Of a stretch of 64,000 nucleotides of DNA, positions 36,829 to 48,123 are shown one piece after another. Origin of the DNA: Cryptomeria japonica (Eukaryota; Streptophyta; Pinopsida; Cupressales; Cupressaceae); assembly GCF_030272615.1 (NCBI RefSeq), contig NC_081408.1:200904341-200968340 (forward strand), in the 5' to 3' direction. Every line of letters begins with the position of its first letter. Positions within the stretch are counted from its first letter, which is position 1. The position numbers and the translations under genes were made by a program. The notes beneath the pieces were generated by a model. That model saw only the letters and a program-made list of their open reading frames with translations. It ran no database searches and was not told the DNA's origin.

Positions 36829-38004
36829 GTTGTAGATGAGTTGTTTCAGATTAAAGGGTTTTGAGATAAGTATCTCTTTTTTATTTAACTCAAGTTTCAG
36901 TGGCTCGCATGAATATTTGATCAAGTTAGGTGATCTGGTATTGCGGTTGGTTTTTCAGTTGTTCAATATTGATCAGTGTTCTTGATTTTTCTTTGCGTTA
37001 CAATATCTTGGTTTGTGGATCTAGAAGAATATATGGGATGTTCTAGTATGTCCTCAATTCAGATGATTCATGATTTGGAGGTTCACAAGTGAATCCTTCA
37101 TTTTGATAGTCATTGTAGTTAGTGTTCTTGAAGTTTGGAATAATGATGATGAAGATTATAGTAAGTAGTGCTAGTGTGAAGTTTTTGTGGTAATCCATGA
37201 TGCTTAGATCTTGTCCTATTTGCATTGATGGTCCGCATTGATGATTGTGCATATTATTGATGATTTTCCTTAATCTCGTGGTGTTCTTCATGTTCTTGGC
37301 CGACATATTGACTATAGCATGTTGCAAATGTTTGAGGCATAATTCTTAGAGGTGTTAAATGTTTTTGGTGATGATTTAGGTCCATGTTATGTCTTTGTCG
37401 ATATTGTTTTTGTCTGCATGTAATGTTGTAGTCTGTATGGTTATAATTGTAATTTGTGATGCGTGTTGAGTCGACCTTGAGAGATAGGTTGATGATATGT
37501 ATAAATAAAGGTAATAATCATGTGAGAGAGTGATCTGCATGTGCGAATAATGTATTTATCATTTGGTAGTAGAGAATAAATATGAAGAAGTGTGAAAGAG
37601 AAAAATATGTGATATGTGCCTAACCAAAACTGTAACCAAGCATGAGGATATCGTATTCAATTAGTTCATGATCTTTCAAATGTAACCCGAATATGTTTGT
37701 AAGATAGTTTATGTAGGGTTGTAGCCCTTCTTGTTCTTTGTTTTTGAGCAGTGATCTCTAGGCAGTGTGTTTAAATGCATGTACATTCCCCATTATAATA
37801 TTTCATATACTTCTAACAAGGTATCATCATATTTTGGGTAGGTTCCCACCATGGCTTTTCCCTTGACCAGGTTTTTCACATCAAAATTCTTGGTGTTATG
37901 TGTGTTATTAATGTGGTGTTGATTTATTCTTTCATGTTCATTCATCAAATCTAAAATTGTGTTTGAGTCAAGTAAAGTTTTTGATAAAACTGATTTATCC
38001 CCCC
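36829..38004 (+). repeat. 3' LTR of copia J, right part, truncated
   Basis: Continuation of 30102-30192. It has a TATA box in GTATAAATAAAGG (37500-37507) and the U5 phrase CCACCATGGCTTTTCCC (37848-37864), and runs to GATTTATCCCCCCTTC, the beginning of the usual copia U5 end. The terminal bases are lost at a junction with gypsy C sequence near 38005-38020. The frame at 37043-37327 is not a gene. Confidence 0.65.
37500..37507 (+). promoter_or_regulatory. TATA box of copia J LTR
   Basis: TATAAATA in a GT...AAGG context, placed mid-LTR as expected for the U3/R boundary. Confidence 0.5.
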
Positions 38005-38017
38005 TTCTTTGTTTTCT

Positions 38018-38328
38018 ACCTTGTTTCCAAATATCATCGGTCTAAGGGACATAAAACCACATCATTTTTTCAATTGAAACACCCTATTCAATATTTTCTC
38101 GATCAAGGTGTGATTGAGGTAGATCCATCCATCAGAACTTCTAATGTTGGTCATATAATTTTCAAGACTCCCTTACTTGATCATGACAAGGGAACAACCT
38201 CCTCTTTAATTTCAAATAAAAAAGGCAATATGAATTATACTAGTGGAAGTCAAAACAATGTCATTAATTGCAGTTGTGCATCAGATGAGTATCTATCAAT
38301 TATAAGAATAAAAGAACAAGATTCCTAA
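38018..38328 (+). pseudogene. Gypsy element C: Gag C-terminal fragment
   Basis: The frame from about 38018 reads KYHRSKGHKTTSFFQLKHPI and continues to FLDQGVIEVDP. This is the Tat-type gypsy Gag motif in which a CxYH...GH...C unit precedes an LKxxIQxLIDxGxI helix. The first Cys is not visible and the expected Cys is Phe. Sequence upstream belongs to J's LTR, so C has lost its LTR and Gag N-terminus. Confidence 0.72.
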
Positions 38329-38329
38329 T

Positions 38330-40100
38330 GTGCAATGACCACTCACCTATCCAAAATAGTCTTAAAAGGAACACATTCCAATCCTCCTAAGACAATATCA
38401 ATGAGATAATAAAATCTCCTTGACCATTTGGGAAAAACACCTACATACATTTTTATCCTTGAGTTATTTAAAATGTCTCTCATGCACCGTGTTGTCCTAG
38501 ACAAATCCCTGATTGAGTCAATGGTATCTACTGATATTGATGTTGACCGATTTCAAGCTAGGATAGGACAACTTGCTATCTCCCAATAGGTTTCCTTTTC
38601 GAACAAAGATATACCTTGTGATAAAACCCATCATAATGATCCCCTCCATCTTGAGGTGTTCATCCATAATTTCAAAATCAGATGAGTTTTTTTAGATGGT
38701 GGAGCAGGCCTAAATATCTGCACTATCAGAGTCATAATTGGCCGTGTTTACTCTAAAAATGACATAGATCCTTCAAGGAAGATAAGAATAAAATCATATG
38801 ATGATGTTGAACACCCATCTAAAGGAGTGATTTCCCTACCTATCAAGTGAATCTAGCAACAAAAATACTGTGTTGCATATTCTAGATCTAGATCTCCCTT
38901 ATAACATGATTTTAGGTCATCCATGGATTCATGCAATGAAAGTAGTTCCTTAAACCTATCACTAGTGTCAGAAATATTCATACAATGAAACTGAGATAAC
39001 AATTACTAGAGATCCTAATCCATTTTAATTTTATGCTAACCTGAAGGATACTCTACAACAACAAAAGCCAATAAATAGAGAGGCATCCTAGCCTAATTAT
39101 GTGGATCCCAATACACTATTATAATTTGTCAAGGGTAAGATGAAAATACAAGATCAAGGCTATGGAGAATATTTAATGTCCCAAACATACCTTATTGGCA
39201 ACCTTCCTATGTCACAAAAATCACATGGAAAACCATATTTTTTGCAAAAGGAATCTTAAAAAAGCATCCAATATCAACCTCCCACCACATTCACAAATTT
39301 GGGTGAGCTAAACAAAGAAACATTGGATGATGATGTATAAGGATGGCTCTACAAAGATGAAGCAGATACAAAAGATACTCCACCTGTCAAATTTCCAGAA
39401 GAACAATATGGCAAAGGAACTACCATAATCCAAAAGAAGGAATATGATGGATGCAGTGGTTTGGGACCTAATAAAAAAGGAATATTAGAGACTATCATCC
39501 CTCATATGCAACATAAAACTTTGGGTTTAGGTTTTGTACCATTGCAAATTGGAATGTCATCTACCAATGTGATTGCATTTGAAAAAGGGTGTGATTTGGA
39601 TGATGAAATGACACCTAACGACACCCAACTTGAAACAGATTCTAATGAATGGGAGTGGGATTATTACTCCTCCAATTCCTATGCCTTAGACAATGTCTTC
39701 ATTGACCCTGACGATTTTCCTAGAAGAAAAACATGAAATTCCTCCTCCCATCTAAACATGTCCTAAATATTGGATAGAATCATTTATGAATCCAAGCACT
39801 AAATTTGACACAAGCAATTCAGATAGTGATTCCACTGACATTTTTATCCTCACTGTGTCACCTTTCGTTGAAACCAATGATGACATGCCCCTCATATACC
39901 CACAACTTATCCAATGGGATCAACAAGGACCACTTGAGTTAGATTGCTTTGAGAATGATGAGGCAATAGCAAAATTCCTTGAGCTTAGAGAAGGTAGAAC
40001 ACAAGGTGATCACAAGGAAAAATTTGTTATTGATTTAGATTCCACAACATATTTTGGGGATTCAACTTCGTCTTCTAGTAGAAAAATTGAAAATAAATAA
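38330..40100 (+). pseudogene. Gypsy element C: protease and G-patch-like linker
   Basis: About 38690-38860 holds FLDGGAGLNICT, an aspartic-protease-like active site with the usual Ser/Thr after Asp changed to Gly (DGGA), and the following KSYDDVEHPSKG block. Stops interrupt it. About 39425-39540 reads GCSGLGPNKKGILETI and LGLGF, which resembles a G-patch, a domain often found after the protease in gypsy and some retroviral polyproteins. The remainder is an acidic linker. The open segments at 39461-39736 and 39786-40100 are parts of this one polyprotein. Confidence 0.65.
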
Positions 40101-40417
40101 ATCAATAAAATCAACAGAATAGGTCTCCAAGTAAAAACTGAAAGGTGTCGTTTGACCACAAAAGACTAAAAACAAAGGACGTACCTGTAGGTGAAAACCT
40201 CTCTGAGGTACCCAAAGGTGGAAGATTGGACATATCCCTATTAGGTTGGGACAAATCAACATTTCTTGTGGAAATGACTGAAGAGATAAATTTGGGTGCA
40301 CCTGATAACCCTAATGCAATTCATTTTGCTCCTTCAACCTTATCAAACCAAGAAAGAATATAATTTGTCAACTTTTTCCTTCAGAAGTAGATCAATTTTG
40401 CATGGTCTTATGTAGAC

Positions 40418-41182
40418 ATGCTCGACCTTGATCCAAAGATAGTCCTTCATCATCTGCCACTGAAACCAGGTGCAAAGTTCATCAAACAAAAACTAAGAAA
40501 AATGAATCCACAAGTGGCCCTACTAGTCAAAGAAAAACTAAAGAAATTATTGGATGTGGGTTTTATAAGACCAATTGACCAAGTAGAGTGGATTTCAAGT
40601 TTAGTGTCAGCTAGCAAAGTAACTAGAGGTATCAAAATCTGCACCAATTATAGGGATTTAAACAAAGTGTTCCCTAAAAACAACTTTTCTTTGCCAAATA
40701 TTGACATCATAGTAGATATGACAACCAGATATGAGATGTTGTCATTAATGGATGGATTCTTGAGATATAATTTGATCTTAATTACTCTTGAAGACCAGCA
40801 TAAGATTGCACACACGTGTTATTGGGGCACCTACTACTATAATGTGATTCCTTTTCATCTAAAAAATGTAGGAGCAACTTATCAACGAGCCATGAGAATA
40901 ATATTTCATGATTTTATGCATACACTAATGCAGGACTATGTGGATGACTTGTGCAAATCAGTTACTAGAGATAGTCATATTGGTGTCATTGGCATTATTT
41001 TTGATACAATTGAAGAATATAAGCTTAGGCTGAATCCAAAAAAATGTGTGTTTGGTGTTACATATGGAAAATTATTAGGCTACATTATTTCTCATAGAGG
41101 CATTAAAGTGGATCTCATGAAAGTGAAAAGAATTATGGATATGTGTCCACCTACGAATCTCCATCAACTAAGAAGCCTTTAG
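40418..41182 (+). CDS. Gypsy element C: reverse transcriptase domain
   Basis: An open frame of 254 residues covers the core RT. It has KQKLRKMNPQ near the start, VGFIRPI, the RYEMLSLMDGFLRYN region with the first catalytic Asp, the VIPFHLKNVGATYQRAM block, and the active-site YVDDL (two catalytic Asp), then LRLNPKKCVFGV and LLGYIISHRGIKVD. All three catalytic Asp are present. The DNA upstream (from about 40408) continues in the same frame, so the Met at 40418 is not a true start. This is the best-preserved enzyme domain in the window. It belongs to Tat-type Ty3/gypsy pol. Confidence 0.88.
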   Translation: MLDLDPKIVLHHLPLKPGAKFIKQKLRKMNPQVALLVKEKLKKLLDVGFIRPIDQVEWISSLVSASKVTRGIKICTNYRDLNKVFPKNNFSLPNIDIIVDMTTRYEMLSLMDGFLRYNLILITLEDQHKIAHTCYWGTYYYNVIPFHLKNVGATYQRAMRIIFHDFMHTLMQDYVDDLCKSVTRDSHIGVIGIIFDTIEEYKLRLNPKKCVFGVTYGKLLGYIISHRGIKVDLMKVKRIMDMCPPTNLHQLRSL

Positions 41183-42126
41183 GAAAAATTACAATCAATT
41201 CACTAATTTATATCTTCATTGATAGACATGTGTCACCCCTTCAAACATCTTCTATACAAAGGGATAGCCTTCAAATGGACTCAGTAGTGTCAACAAGCAT
41301 TCCAAGCTCTCAAAGATTATCTCTTATCACCACCAAAATTAATGCCAATGATAGAAGGAAATCCTTTCATTTTATACATGTCTACAACTAATACAACACT
41401 TGGAGCTCTCTTCGCCCAACAAGATGAAGAAGGTAAAGAGAGGGAGATCTATTACATCAGTCGGACACTAGCTAGTTGTGAATTGAACTACTTTAACATT
41501 GAAAGAGTCTTTCTAGTAGTTGGTTTTGTAGTGCGAAAGCTTTGCCATTACATGTTAAATCATAAGATAATGCTAGTAGCAAAGATTGACCCACTAAAAT
41601 ATTTTCTTAGCAAAGCAATCCTTATAGGCCAACTAGCAAAATGGGTTATGATCTTGAGTGAGTTTGATATTGAATACACTAAAAGAAAAACAAGAAAAGG
41701 AAAAGTTATAGTTGATAAGCTCACAAATGCACCTATCCAAGATGACCATCCTATGTTGACTGATTTCCTAGATGAATCAGTCTTTACTATCACTCCTAAT
41801 GAATGGCAGTTGTATTTTGATGTATCCCACACAAGATTTGTCTCAAGGGTAGGCATATTATTTGTAACCCCTCAAGGTGATGCTATTCCAAAGTCTTATT
41901 AGATCACTTTTGATTGTACCAATAACATTGCAGAGTATGAGGATTTGGTTATCGGACTTAGAATAGAGATTCAGTGGCACATTACACATCTGCAGGTCTA
42001 TGGCAATTCTCAACTTGTCATTTGGCAAGTGAATGATGACTATGACACAAAACATGAGAAATTTGTCTCTTATAAGCAGATGGTTGAATATTTCAAGACA
42101 AACTTCACTATCATACAATTTAATTA
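41183..42126 (+). pseudogene. Gypsy element C: two RNase H domains
   Basis: After a stop at 41180-41182 and a shift, 41342-41760 carries the usual gypsy RNase H (FILYMSTTNTTLGALFAQQD, YYISRTL, then LCHYML). From about 41800 a second RNase H-like domain follows: WQLYFDVSHTRFVSRVGILF, TNNIAEYEDLVIGL and LQVYGNSQLVIWQV. It has the Asp/Glu/Asp pattern D, E (NIAEYE) and a Ser-rich strand where Asp is usual (GNSQL). A second, archaeal-type RNase H between RNase H and integrase is a known trait of the Tat clade. A stop lies after IPKSY (41900). Confidence 0.78.
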
Positions 42127-42720
42127 AGTTCCATGAGTCCATAATAAATCAGTAGATGCCATGACAACTATTGCTTCCATGTTGGATATGGCTCATAATA
42201 TGGATAGATGTGAGTTTCTACTGGAACAACTATTGATACCTTATTTTGAGATCTCATCGTCAAATCTGGTGCATGTCCTTGTTTGTCCTAATTATCCATA
42301 GTATCATGATATTTATGACTATCTAAAATCCCAAACTATATCACCAAACCTATCCTCCAACCAAAGTCGATCCTTTGTACGACAAGCTGCCAAATATGTC
42401 ATCATTGATGATACCATTTATCGTTTCTCTTTTGACCATACCCTCCTCAGGTGTTTGGATTCTGACAAAAAACAAATTTCTTTACATGAAGTTCATGATG
42501 GTATATGTGGGGGCCATTTCAATGGTCTTAGCTTCGATAAAAACTTAGTCTGAGCTGGATATTATAGGCTGACAATGGAAAAGGAGGCCCATGACTTTGC
42601 TAAGAAGTGTTACAAATGCTAGATGCATGGAGATTGCATTCATGCACCAACACAAGAGCTTAAACCTATTATATCTCCATGGACCTTTTTTCAATGGGGT
42701 TAGACCTCATTGGTAATATA
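42127..42720 (+). pseudogene. Gypsy element C: start of integrase, cut by element D
   Basis: It contains the integrase zinc-binding region (HEVHDGICGGHFNG, then CYKC, with a stop after the second Cys) and then SPWTFFQWG, where a one-base shift precedes LDLIG. At 42720 the sequence changes to D's LTR; the base pairs ATATA (42716-42720) would be the target duplication. The remaining integrase is expected beyond the right edge of the window. Confidence 0.75.
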
Positions 42721-43860
42721 TGTATACACCTAAAAATGGTATGAAGATAATCAATTAAATAAGCAATTATTTAATTAATCCCCCTTCCTAATTTAATTGA
42801 AATCATTAGGCAATTTGATTAAATTCTCCCTTTCATCTACTTATTAATAAATATAAGGATTTATTTAATAGGTTCATTTCATTAGTCCCCTTTGATTAAT
42901 TAATTCAAATTAATTAATCCTCCCCCCATTTCTATTAATTCTTCTAATCCTCTAATTAATTAAAACAAATCAATTTATGAGTTGTTGAGAATTAATTAGT
43001 CTTTTCCTATTATTTGAATTTTTAAATTCAAATTACCCACATGCCTCCTAACTTCTAACCACCTAACCTAACCATCCCTCTAACCTAACCCATTCCACCT
43101 AGCCTTGGGTTTAACCAACCCTATCCTATCTTGCACATTCTAACCTCCTATGGTGTGGATATTTTCTTCTTGAGACACATGGCACTTTGGCAACATGTCT
43201 CCTCTCTTGGACACTTGCCCTTTTATGAGCAAGGCTCCTTGACACTTGTCATCTCTGTGGTGACAAGTGTCTCTTCCTCCAACCTCTTCTCCAACCTCCT
43301 CCAATTTCACCCTTGATATCTTCAGACTCAATCTTGACCGTTGATTCCTGCCACCTCACCCCTTGCCTTGGAAATCCTATAAATATCCCCCATTTTGGAG
43401 CAATGAGGATCCCATCTCATTATTAATTTAGGCATCATTACTATAGGCATATCATTTGAGCATTGTTGTTATAGGCAATTGCATTAGCTTAATTTGATCA
43501 TATTCTAGCATAATTATTGAATCATGTATCTTAATCAATCTCTTTTCTAGATTAATTGCATCATCATCATAGCTTAATCATGCATATCATTATCTTAATT
43601 AGTCTCTTAGACCAAATTAGCATAATCAATCTCATATTTTCATATTATTATCATTTCAAATCCTCCATCTAGGTGTAGTTAAGTCACTAGGATTGCTTAT
43701 CTAGATCTGAGAGAAAATCCATACTCGCATCTCTTAGGAGGCAATAGGTCGCTTTGTCATGGTTCATCTTTCATTTTCTTATTATTTGCTAACCATGCTT
43801 GTAATGATCTATTGAGTGTTTGTGTTGTAGTTGCAGGTATCACACTTCACTGGCACCACA
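42721..43860 (+). repeat. 5' LTR of element D
   Basis: It begins TGTATACACCTAAAAATGG, similar to B's LTR start, and ends CACTGGCACCACA just before the primer site. A TATA box in CCTATAAATATCC lies at 43377-43388. The right end is set from the primer site and could be off by a few bases (TATCACA at 43844 is an alternative). The small frames at 43131-43331 are within it. Confidence 0.75.
43378..43386 (+). promoter_or_regulatory. TATA box of element D LTR
   Basis: TATAAATAT followed by a pyrimidine-rich CCCCC stretch, located about 660 bp into the LTR, a normal place for the transcription start. Confidence 0.55.
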
Positions 43861-43863
43861 TTT

Positions 43864-43882
43864 TGGCACCCACCGTGAGGCC
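43864..43882 (+). other. Primer binding site of element D
   Basis: TGGCACCCACCGTGAGGCC, just inside the LTR. It resembles the TGGCGCCCACCGTGGGGC type of primer site common in plant Tat elements. I did not determine the tRNA. Confidence 0.65.
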
Positions 43883-46041
43883 AGAAAGCTCATTTTTGGC
43901 CTCTAAGCATCATCAAATTTCAAATTTAGCAGGTTTCTAGATGGGTTTGATTCATAATTTTGTACAAGCTCCCTATTTTCCTCGTATGATTTCCTTTGTG
44001 TCCTTGTATGACTAGGGAGGATTTTCATAGATCAAGTGAAAATTGTCGTATGAAATTCTATTTCTGTGTTTTCCAAACAAATTGTATTTTAGGGTTTTCA
44101 TGCTTCAATTTGAATATTACTAATGCTAACCCTTGTCTGTTTGTGATTTTTTCGGCAGCCTAACTAGTTTTTATAGGATGATTGTTGAATATTACACTTG
44201 TCAAAGCTTCATTTCATCCAAACATCAAGACTACTAATGTATCTATTTTGCAGGTTGCCTAGGAGGACTCAACCAAACTTTATGTCTTCTTTAAATTTTC
44301 TAGGCACACTTGTTTTTGCTAAAGGGAATGAAGAAACATGTATTATGTGTTTTGATGATAGGCGAGTATGCTCTCACCTTTCTTAGGTGATAAAAAATCT
44401 AGACTCATTCTTTTCTTTCATTAGTGCATATCTTTAGCGAGCCTGCCCTCCAGAGGAGCCTATAAGGCCAAAGCCATTAAGGTTGGTAAGAGGGGAATGA
44501 CCCAAGTGGGAACGGATAATGCCAAGTACTCCAACCCACTATAAAATAAACATGATTTGATGAAAATCATGTCAATGGTAGTGCTCGGGATTAGCTCTCC
44601 TCCATAACTTCGAGTATATCAAACCTTGGTTTTCAAGGCTAGGAGACCTCTTAATTGAGTTTATACCCCGACGCGCTGAACGGATCCCTTACTAGTTCTA
44701 ATTAATATTAGAAGCTACCTGATTCACCTCTGAAAGGGGGATAATATTTGTGCAAGAGAGATAGTAACTCTCTTAAGACACTTGCCATATTGTACCCCCA
44801 TTAGCGTTTGGAGTCAGATAATACAGTGTTAAGAATCCATTATGTGAGACTCAGTGGCCGTATTCTAATTAGGTATTGGGTGTGTACCTAAGTTTGCAAG
44901 TAAAGTTTCTCTCTCTTAGTCAACTTCCTTAGGTAGTGTATTGTGCTTGAGGTCACTTAACATATCGCATTTTTGTTGTGTCTTCATCCCTAAAACAGAA
45001 AATCAGACATCTAAGAAACTAGAAAACAGAAGCAAAACATCAAACTTCATTGATCAAAATTTGTCCAAACAGAGTTTTTGTCTCTGTTCTATCCTCTTTC
45101 ATAGTTTGTCATACAAGGCATCTAGTTTATCATTTGGTCCAATGAGAATTGTTGTACGAGCCATTTTAGGAGAAAAAATTGTGTTATCTTTTATCGTTCA
45201 ATCTATTGAGAATTGTCGTACAAGTCATCTTAGCAGAGAATTTTGTGTCATCATTTGTCATCTAGTTCTGTGAGAAAGCTCATAAGAGTTTATGTATTCT
45301 ATCGTGCGAGATTTCTAGTTTGTTGTATGAGTCTGTCTAAATTATCGTTCGAGGTTGTGTAATCTATCGTATGAATTTATGTCTTTGTCTGTCTAGAACT
45401 GTCTGCTTGCATGTCTTTTTCAGATCTATCATATTTGCTTGGTTAGTTTATAGTGAGCATAAACACCTGTTATCTTTCATTCCATGCTTAGATTGTCTCC
45501 TTGGTTAGCTTGGTCAAGTTATCATTCGTCAAATCAGACTCTAGAAATAGACACCTCAAGATTTTCAAGTATTTGCCTTCAATAAGTTCAAGATCTAACA
45601 TCTCAAAGTGCATTATCACCCTATTTGATAAATTGATCACTCAAAAACATAGTTTCTCATAAGGATCTATCATCCTCTATCATGAAACTACAATGTTTGG
45701 TTAGGACAACCTTGTCCCACATTGTAGGATATATCATTCATATTGGACTTGGTTTTATCAAAATCATCATCATTGCACTCCAAAATCGAAGATCGAAAAC
45801 CTTGCAAACTTTTAAACACTTGAATTATCTTTTCATGTTATATCACTCTATCACATCTACATTGACAGTTGATCACTTATCAAAACAACTTTTAGACAAT
45901 CGAACCCTCGAAACAGAAATAGAAACATTTTAAATAGCTGAAAATCATATCAACATGGAATACTAAAGAAAAATACAGGAAGAAGACATAACAAGCCAAC
46001 ATATCAGAGCAATCAAACAAGTCCAAAATCAAAATCCAACT
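43883..46041 (+). other. 5' leader of element D
   Basis: About 2.2 kb without a convincing gene. Blocks at about 44350-44560 (GAGTATGCTCTCACC, CTGCCCTCC, GACCCAAGTGGGAAC, ACCCACTATAAAATAAA) recur in the same order in B's leader. Between 45000 and 45400 there are several near-repeats around the phrases ATTGTCGTACAAG and TATCGT(G/A)CGAG. Frames at 44198-44386, 44941-45273 and 45682-45933 are not supported by any family. Confidence 0.6.
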
Positions 46042-47700
46042 ATGTCAAAATCTCACAAGGATTCAAATACATCTCCAAAGAAATGTGGCTCTTTTAAGCA
46101 ACTCTTAAAGAGATCCCTAAAGGATTTTGTTAAAGAAGATCAAAATCATGCACCTATGTCTAGCAATGATTCATCCCCCCATAAGAAAATTGACTCTCCA
46201 AAGGCATCTATTCCTACACCTCTTGAAAACTTGTAAGAATCTTCCATAGCATCCTCACCAAACAATTTACCCATCAAACATCTTTTAGAGGATCCTATTC
46301 AAAGCTCATCTCCTTCATATCCAAGCATTGATTCCTTTCAACATCCTCATAACACTCCCTTGCAAATTGAAGTCCTCATTCATAGAATGCTCATTAAACG
46401 TGTCCTAATAGATGGGGGAGTTGGTTTGAACATTTTCTCATTGAGTCTTGTCCGTGCTCTAGGTTATTCAGAAGATGCAGTTGATCCCTTGAAAAAGATC
46501 ACATTCAAAGCATATGATGAAGAAGAGAAATCCTCTAAAGGAATTATGATATTACCCCTCAGAGTGGAACCTTTGCAGAAAGACACAACATGCCAAGTTT
46601 TTGACTTGGATTTACCATACAACATACTCTCGGGAAGACCATGGATACATGGCATATAGGCTATTCAACCAACATGTCATTGGTGCCTGAAATTTCCATA
46701 CAATGGGCATAAAATCATGATCTCAGCAGACTCAAATCCATTGTAGTGTTGTAGTAATCTAAAACCAACTCAAGAGGTCATTATTCCACATAACAGAGAG
46801 GTAGCATCTTCAAGCACACAATCCAAGGAATAATCATTTGCATCAATTTTGTCAAGCATAGAAAAAGAAATATAGCTAAGAGATCGAGGGAACGGAGAAT
46901 ATTCACTATCATGGAAAAATAAACAAGATCAACTTCAAATTGAAAGAGAAGAAGCAGATTTAGATGTCGATCTAGTTCATGCATATGCAAGACAAATGTT
47001 AGGAACTAGCCCACTTGAATCAGAATCACATTTGGTTGACTTGGACTTAATCAAGGACGATTAGGAGCTACTTCCGCAAGGTCATTCTAACAAGAGTATC
47101 GTTCTAGACATTGAAATGCATATTGAAAGCTCTAACATCTCTTTCATGACCCCTCATATTTTTGACATAATTCAACATGAGCATCCTTTATCCTTAATCC
47201 CTCATGAACCTATGGACTAGGAAAATTAAGGACATACTACAATTGATACCTTTCTGAATGACCATTCCATATCCTTATATCTTAATAAAATCAAACCCGC
47301 AACAACTTTCACTAGGGATTTCGCTAACGTATCTTTGAGTTAAGTGGGTGTCAAATCTCCTAGTCGTAAAAATGAAAATAAAGAAAATAACATCAGGTAT
47401 AATGTAGAAAACCATTTATTGGCAACATTAGACCAAGAAAAAGTAAAAATAAAGGATGCATCTAATGGCGAAAACCTCCTTGAGGTGCCAGAAGATGAGA
47501 GATTTGACACCTAAGCTGAGTACTATTAAGAGAGGTCATCTATCCTGATGGAACCGACAGAGGTAGTTAGCATTGGCACAACTAATCTATATCCAGCAAT
47601 CTCTCTATCAGAACATGAAGTGTAGCAATATTTTGAACCCTTCAAAAGATGGCAAATCAAAAGATGGTCATATGCAAACATTCCAAGGTTCGATCTAGAT
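46042..47700 (+). pseudogene. Element D: Gag segment, protease-like domain, linker
   Basis: It starts MSKSHKDSNTSPKK, homologous to MSKPRKKGG of element B, with SPHKKIDSPKASIPTPLE as the best-matching stretch (about 46175-46230). A protease-like domain follows: RVLIDGGVGLNIF (DGGV replaces the expected DSGA), FKAYDEEEKSSKG, LDLPYNILSGRPWIHG (stop at 46657-46659). The linker to 47700 is acidic, with several stops, and reaches FDLDLIIHHPNISPGA, which in C marks the beginning of RT. The capsid-type Gag core is not visible. Confidence 0.7.
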
Positions 47701-48123
47701 CTTATAATACATCACCCGAATATCAGTCCAGGAGCAGGCATCAATGATGTAACACAACATGTATCAGGAGTAGGTATTCTATTCATCACACCACAAGGTC
47801 ATACAATTCCAAAAGCATACAAATTAAGCTTTCCATGCACCAACAATACAACATAATATGAAGCTTTGGTTATGGGTATCAAAATGGCTATAGAATGGAA
47901 CATTACATAGCTTCAGGTCTTTAGAGACTCTCAGCTTGTCATCAATCAAATTAATGACGATTATCAAACAAAGGATGAAAAGTTAATGCCTTATAAAAAC
48001 ATGGTTGATGATATCAAGAAATACTTTGTGGCAATAACTTTTAGGCAAATTCCAAGGAATGATGACAAAGTAGGAGATGCCATGGAAACACTTGCTTGTC
48101 TACTTCAGACACAGGAAAATTAA
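47701..48123 (+). pseudogene. Element D: archaeal-type RNase H joined to an RT stub
   Basis: Right after the RT-start stub (HHPNISPGA, about 47711-47740) the frame passes through INDVTQHVSGVGILFITPQG into PCTNNTT, a stop, YEALVMGIKMAIEW, LQVFRDSQLVINQI. This is the second RNase H of Tat elements (compare 41800-42120 in C). Here the third acidic residue is present (FRDSQL) but the Glu before YE is a stop. About 1.3 kb that in C encodes RT and the first RNase H is absent. The deletion removes the RT active site completely. Confidence 0.75.
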
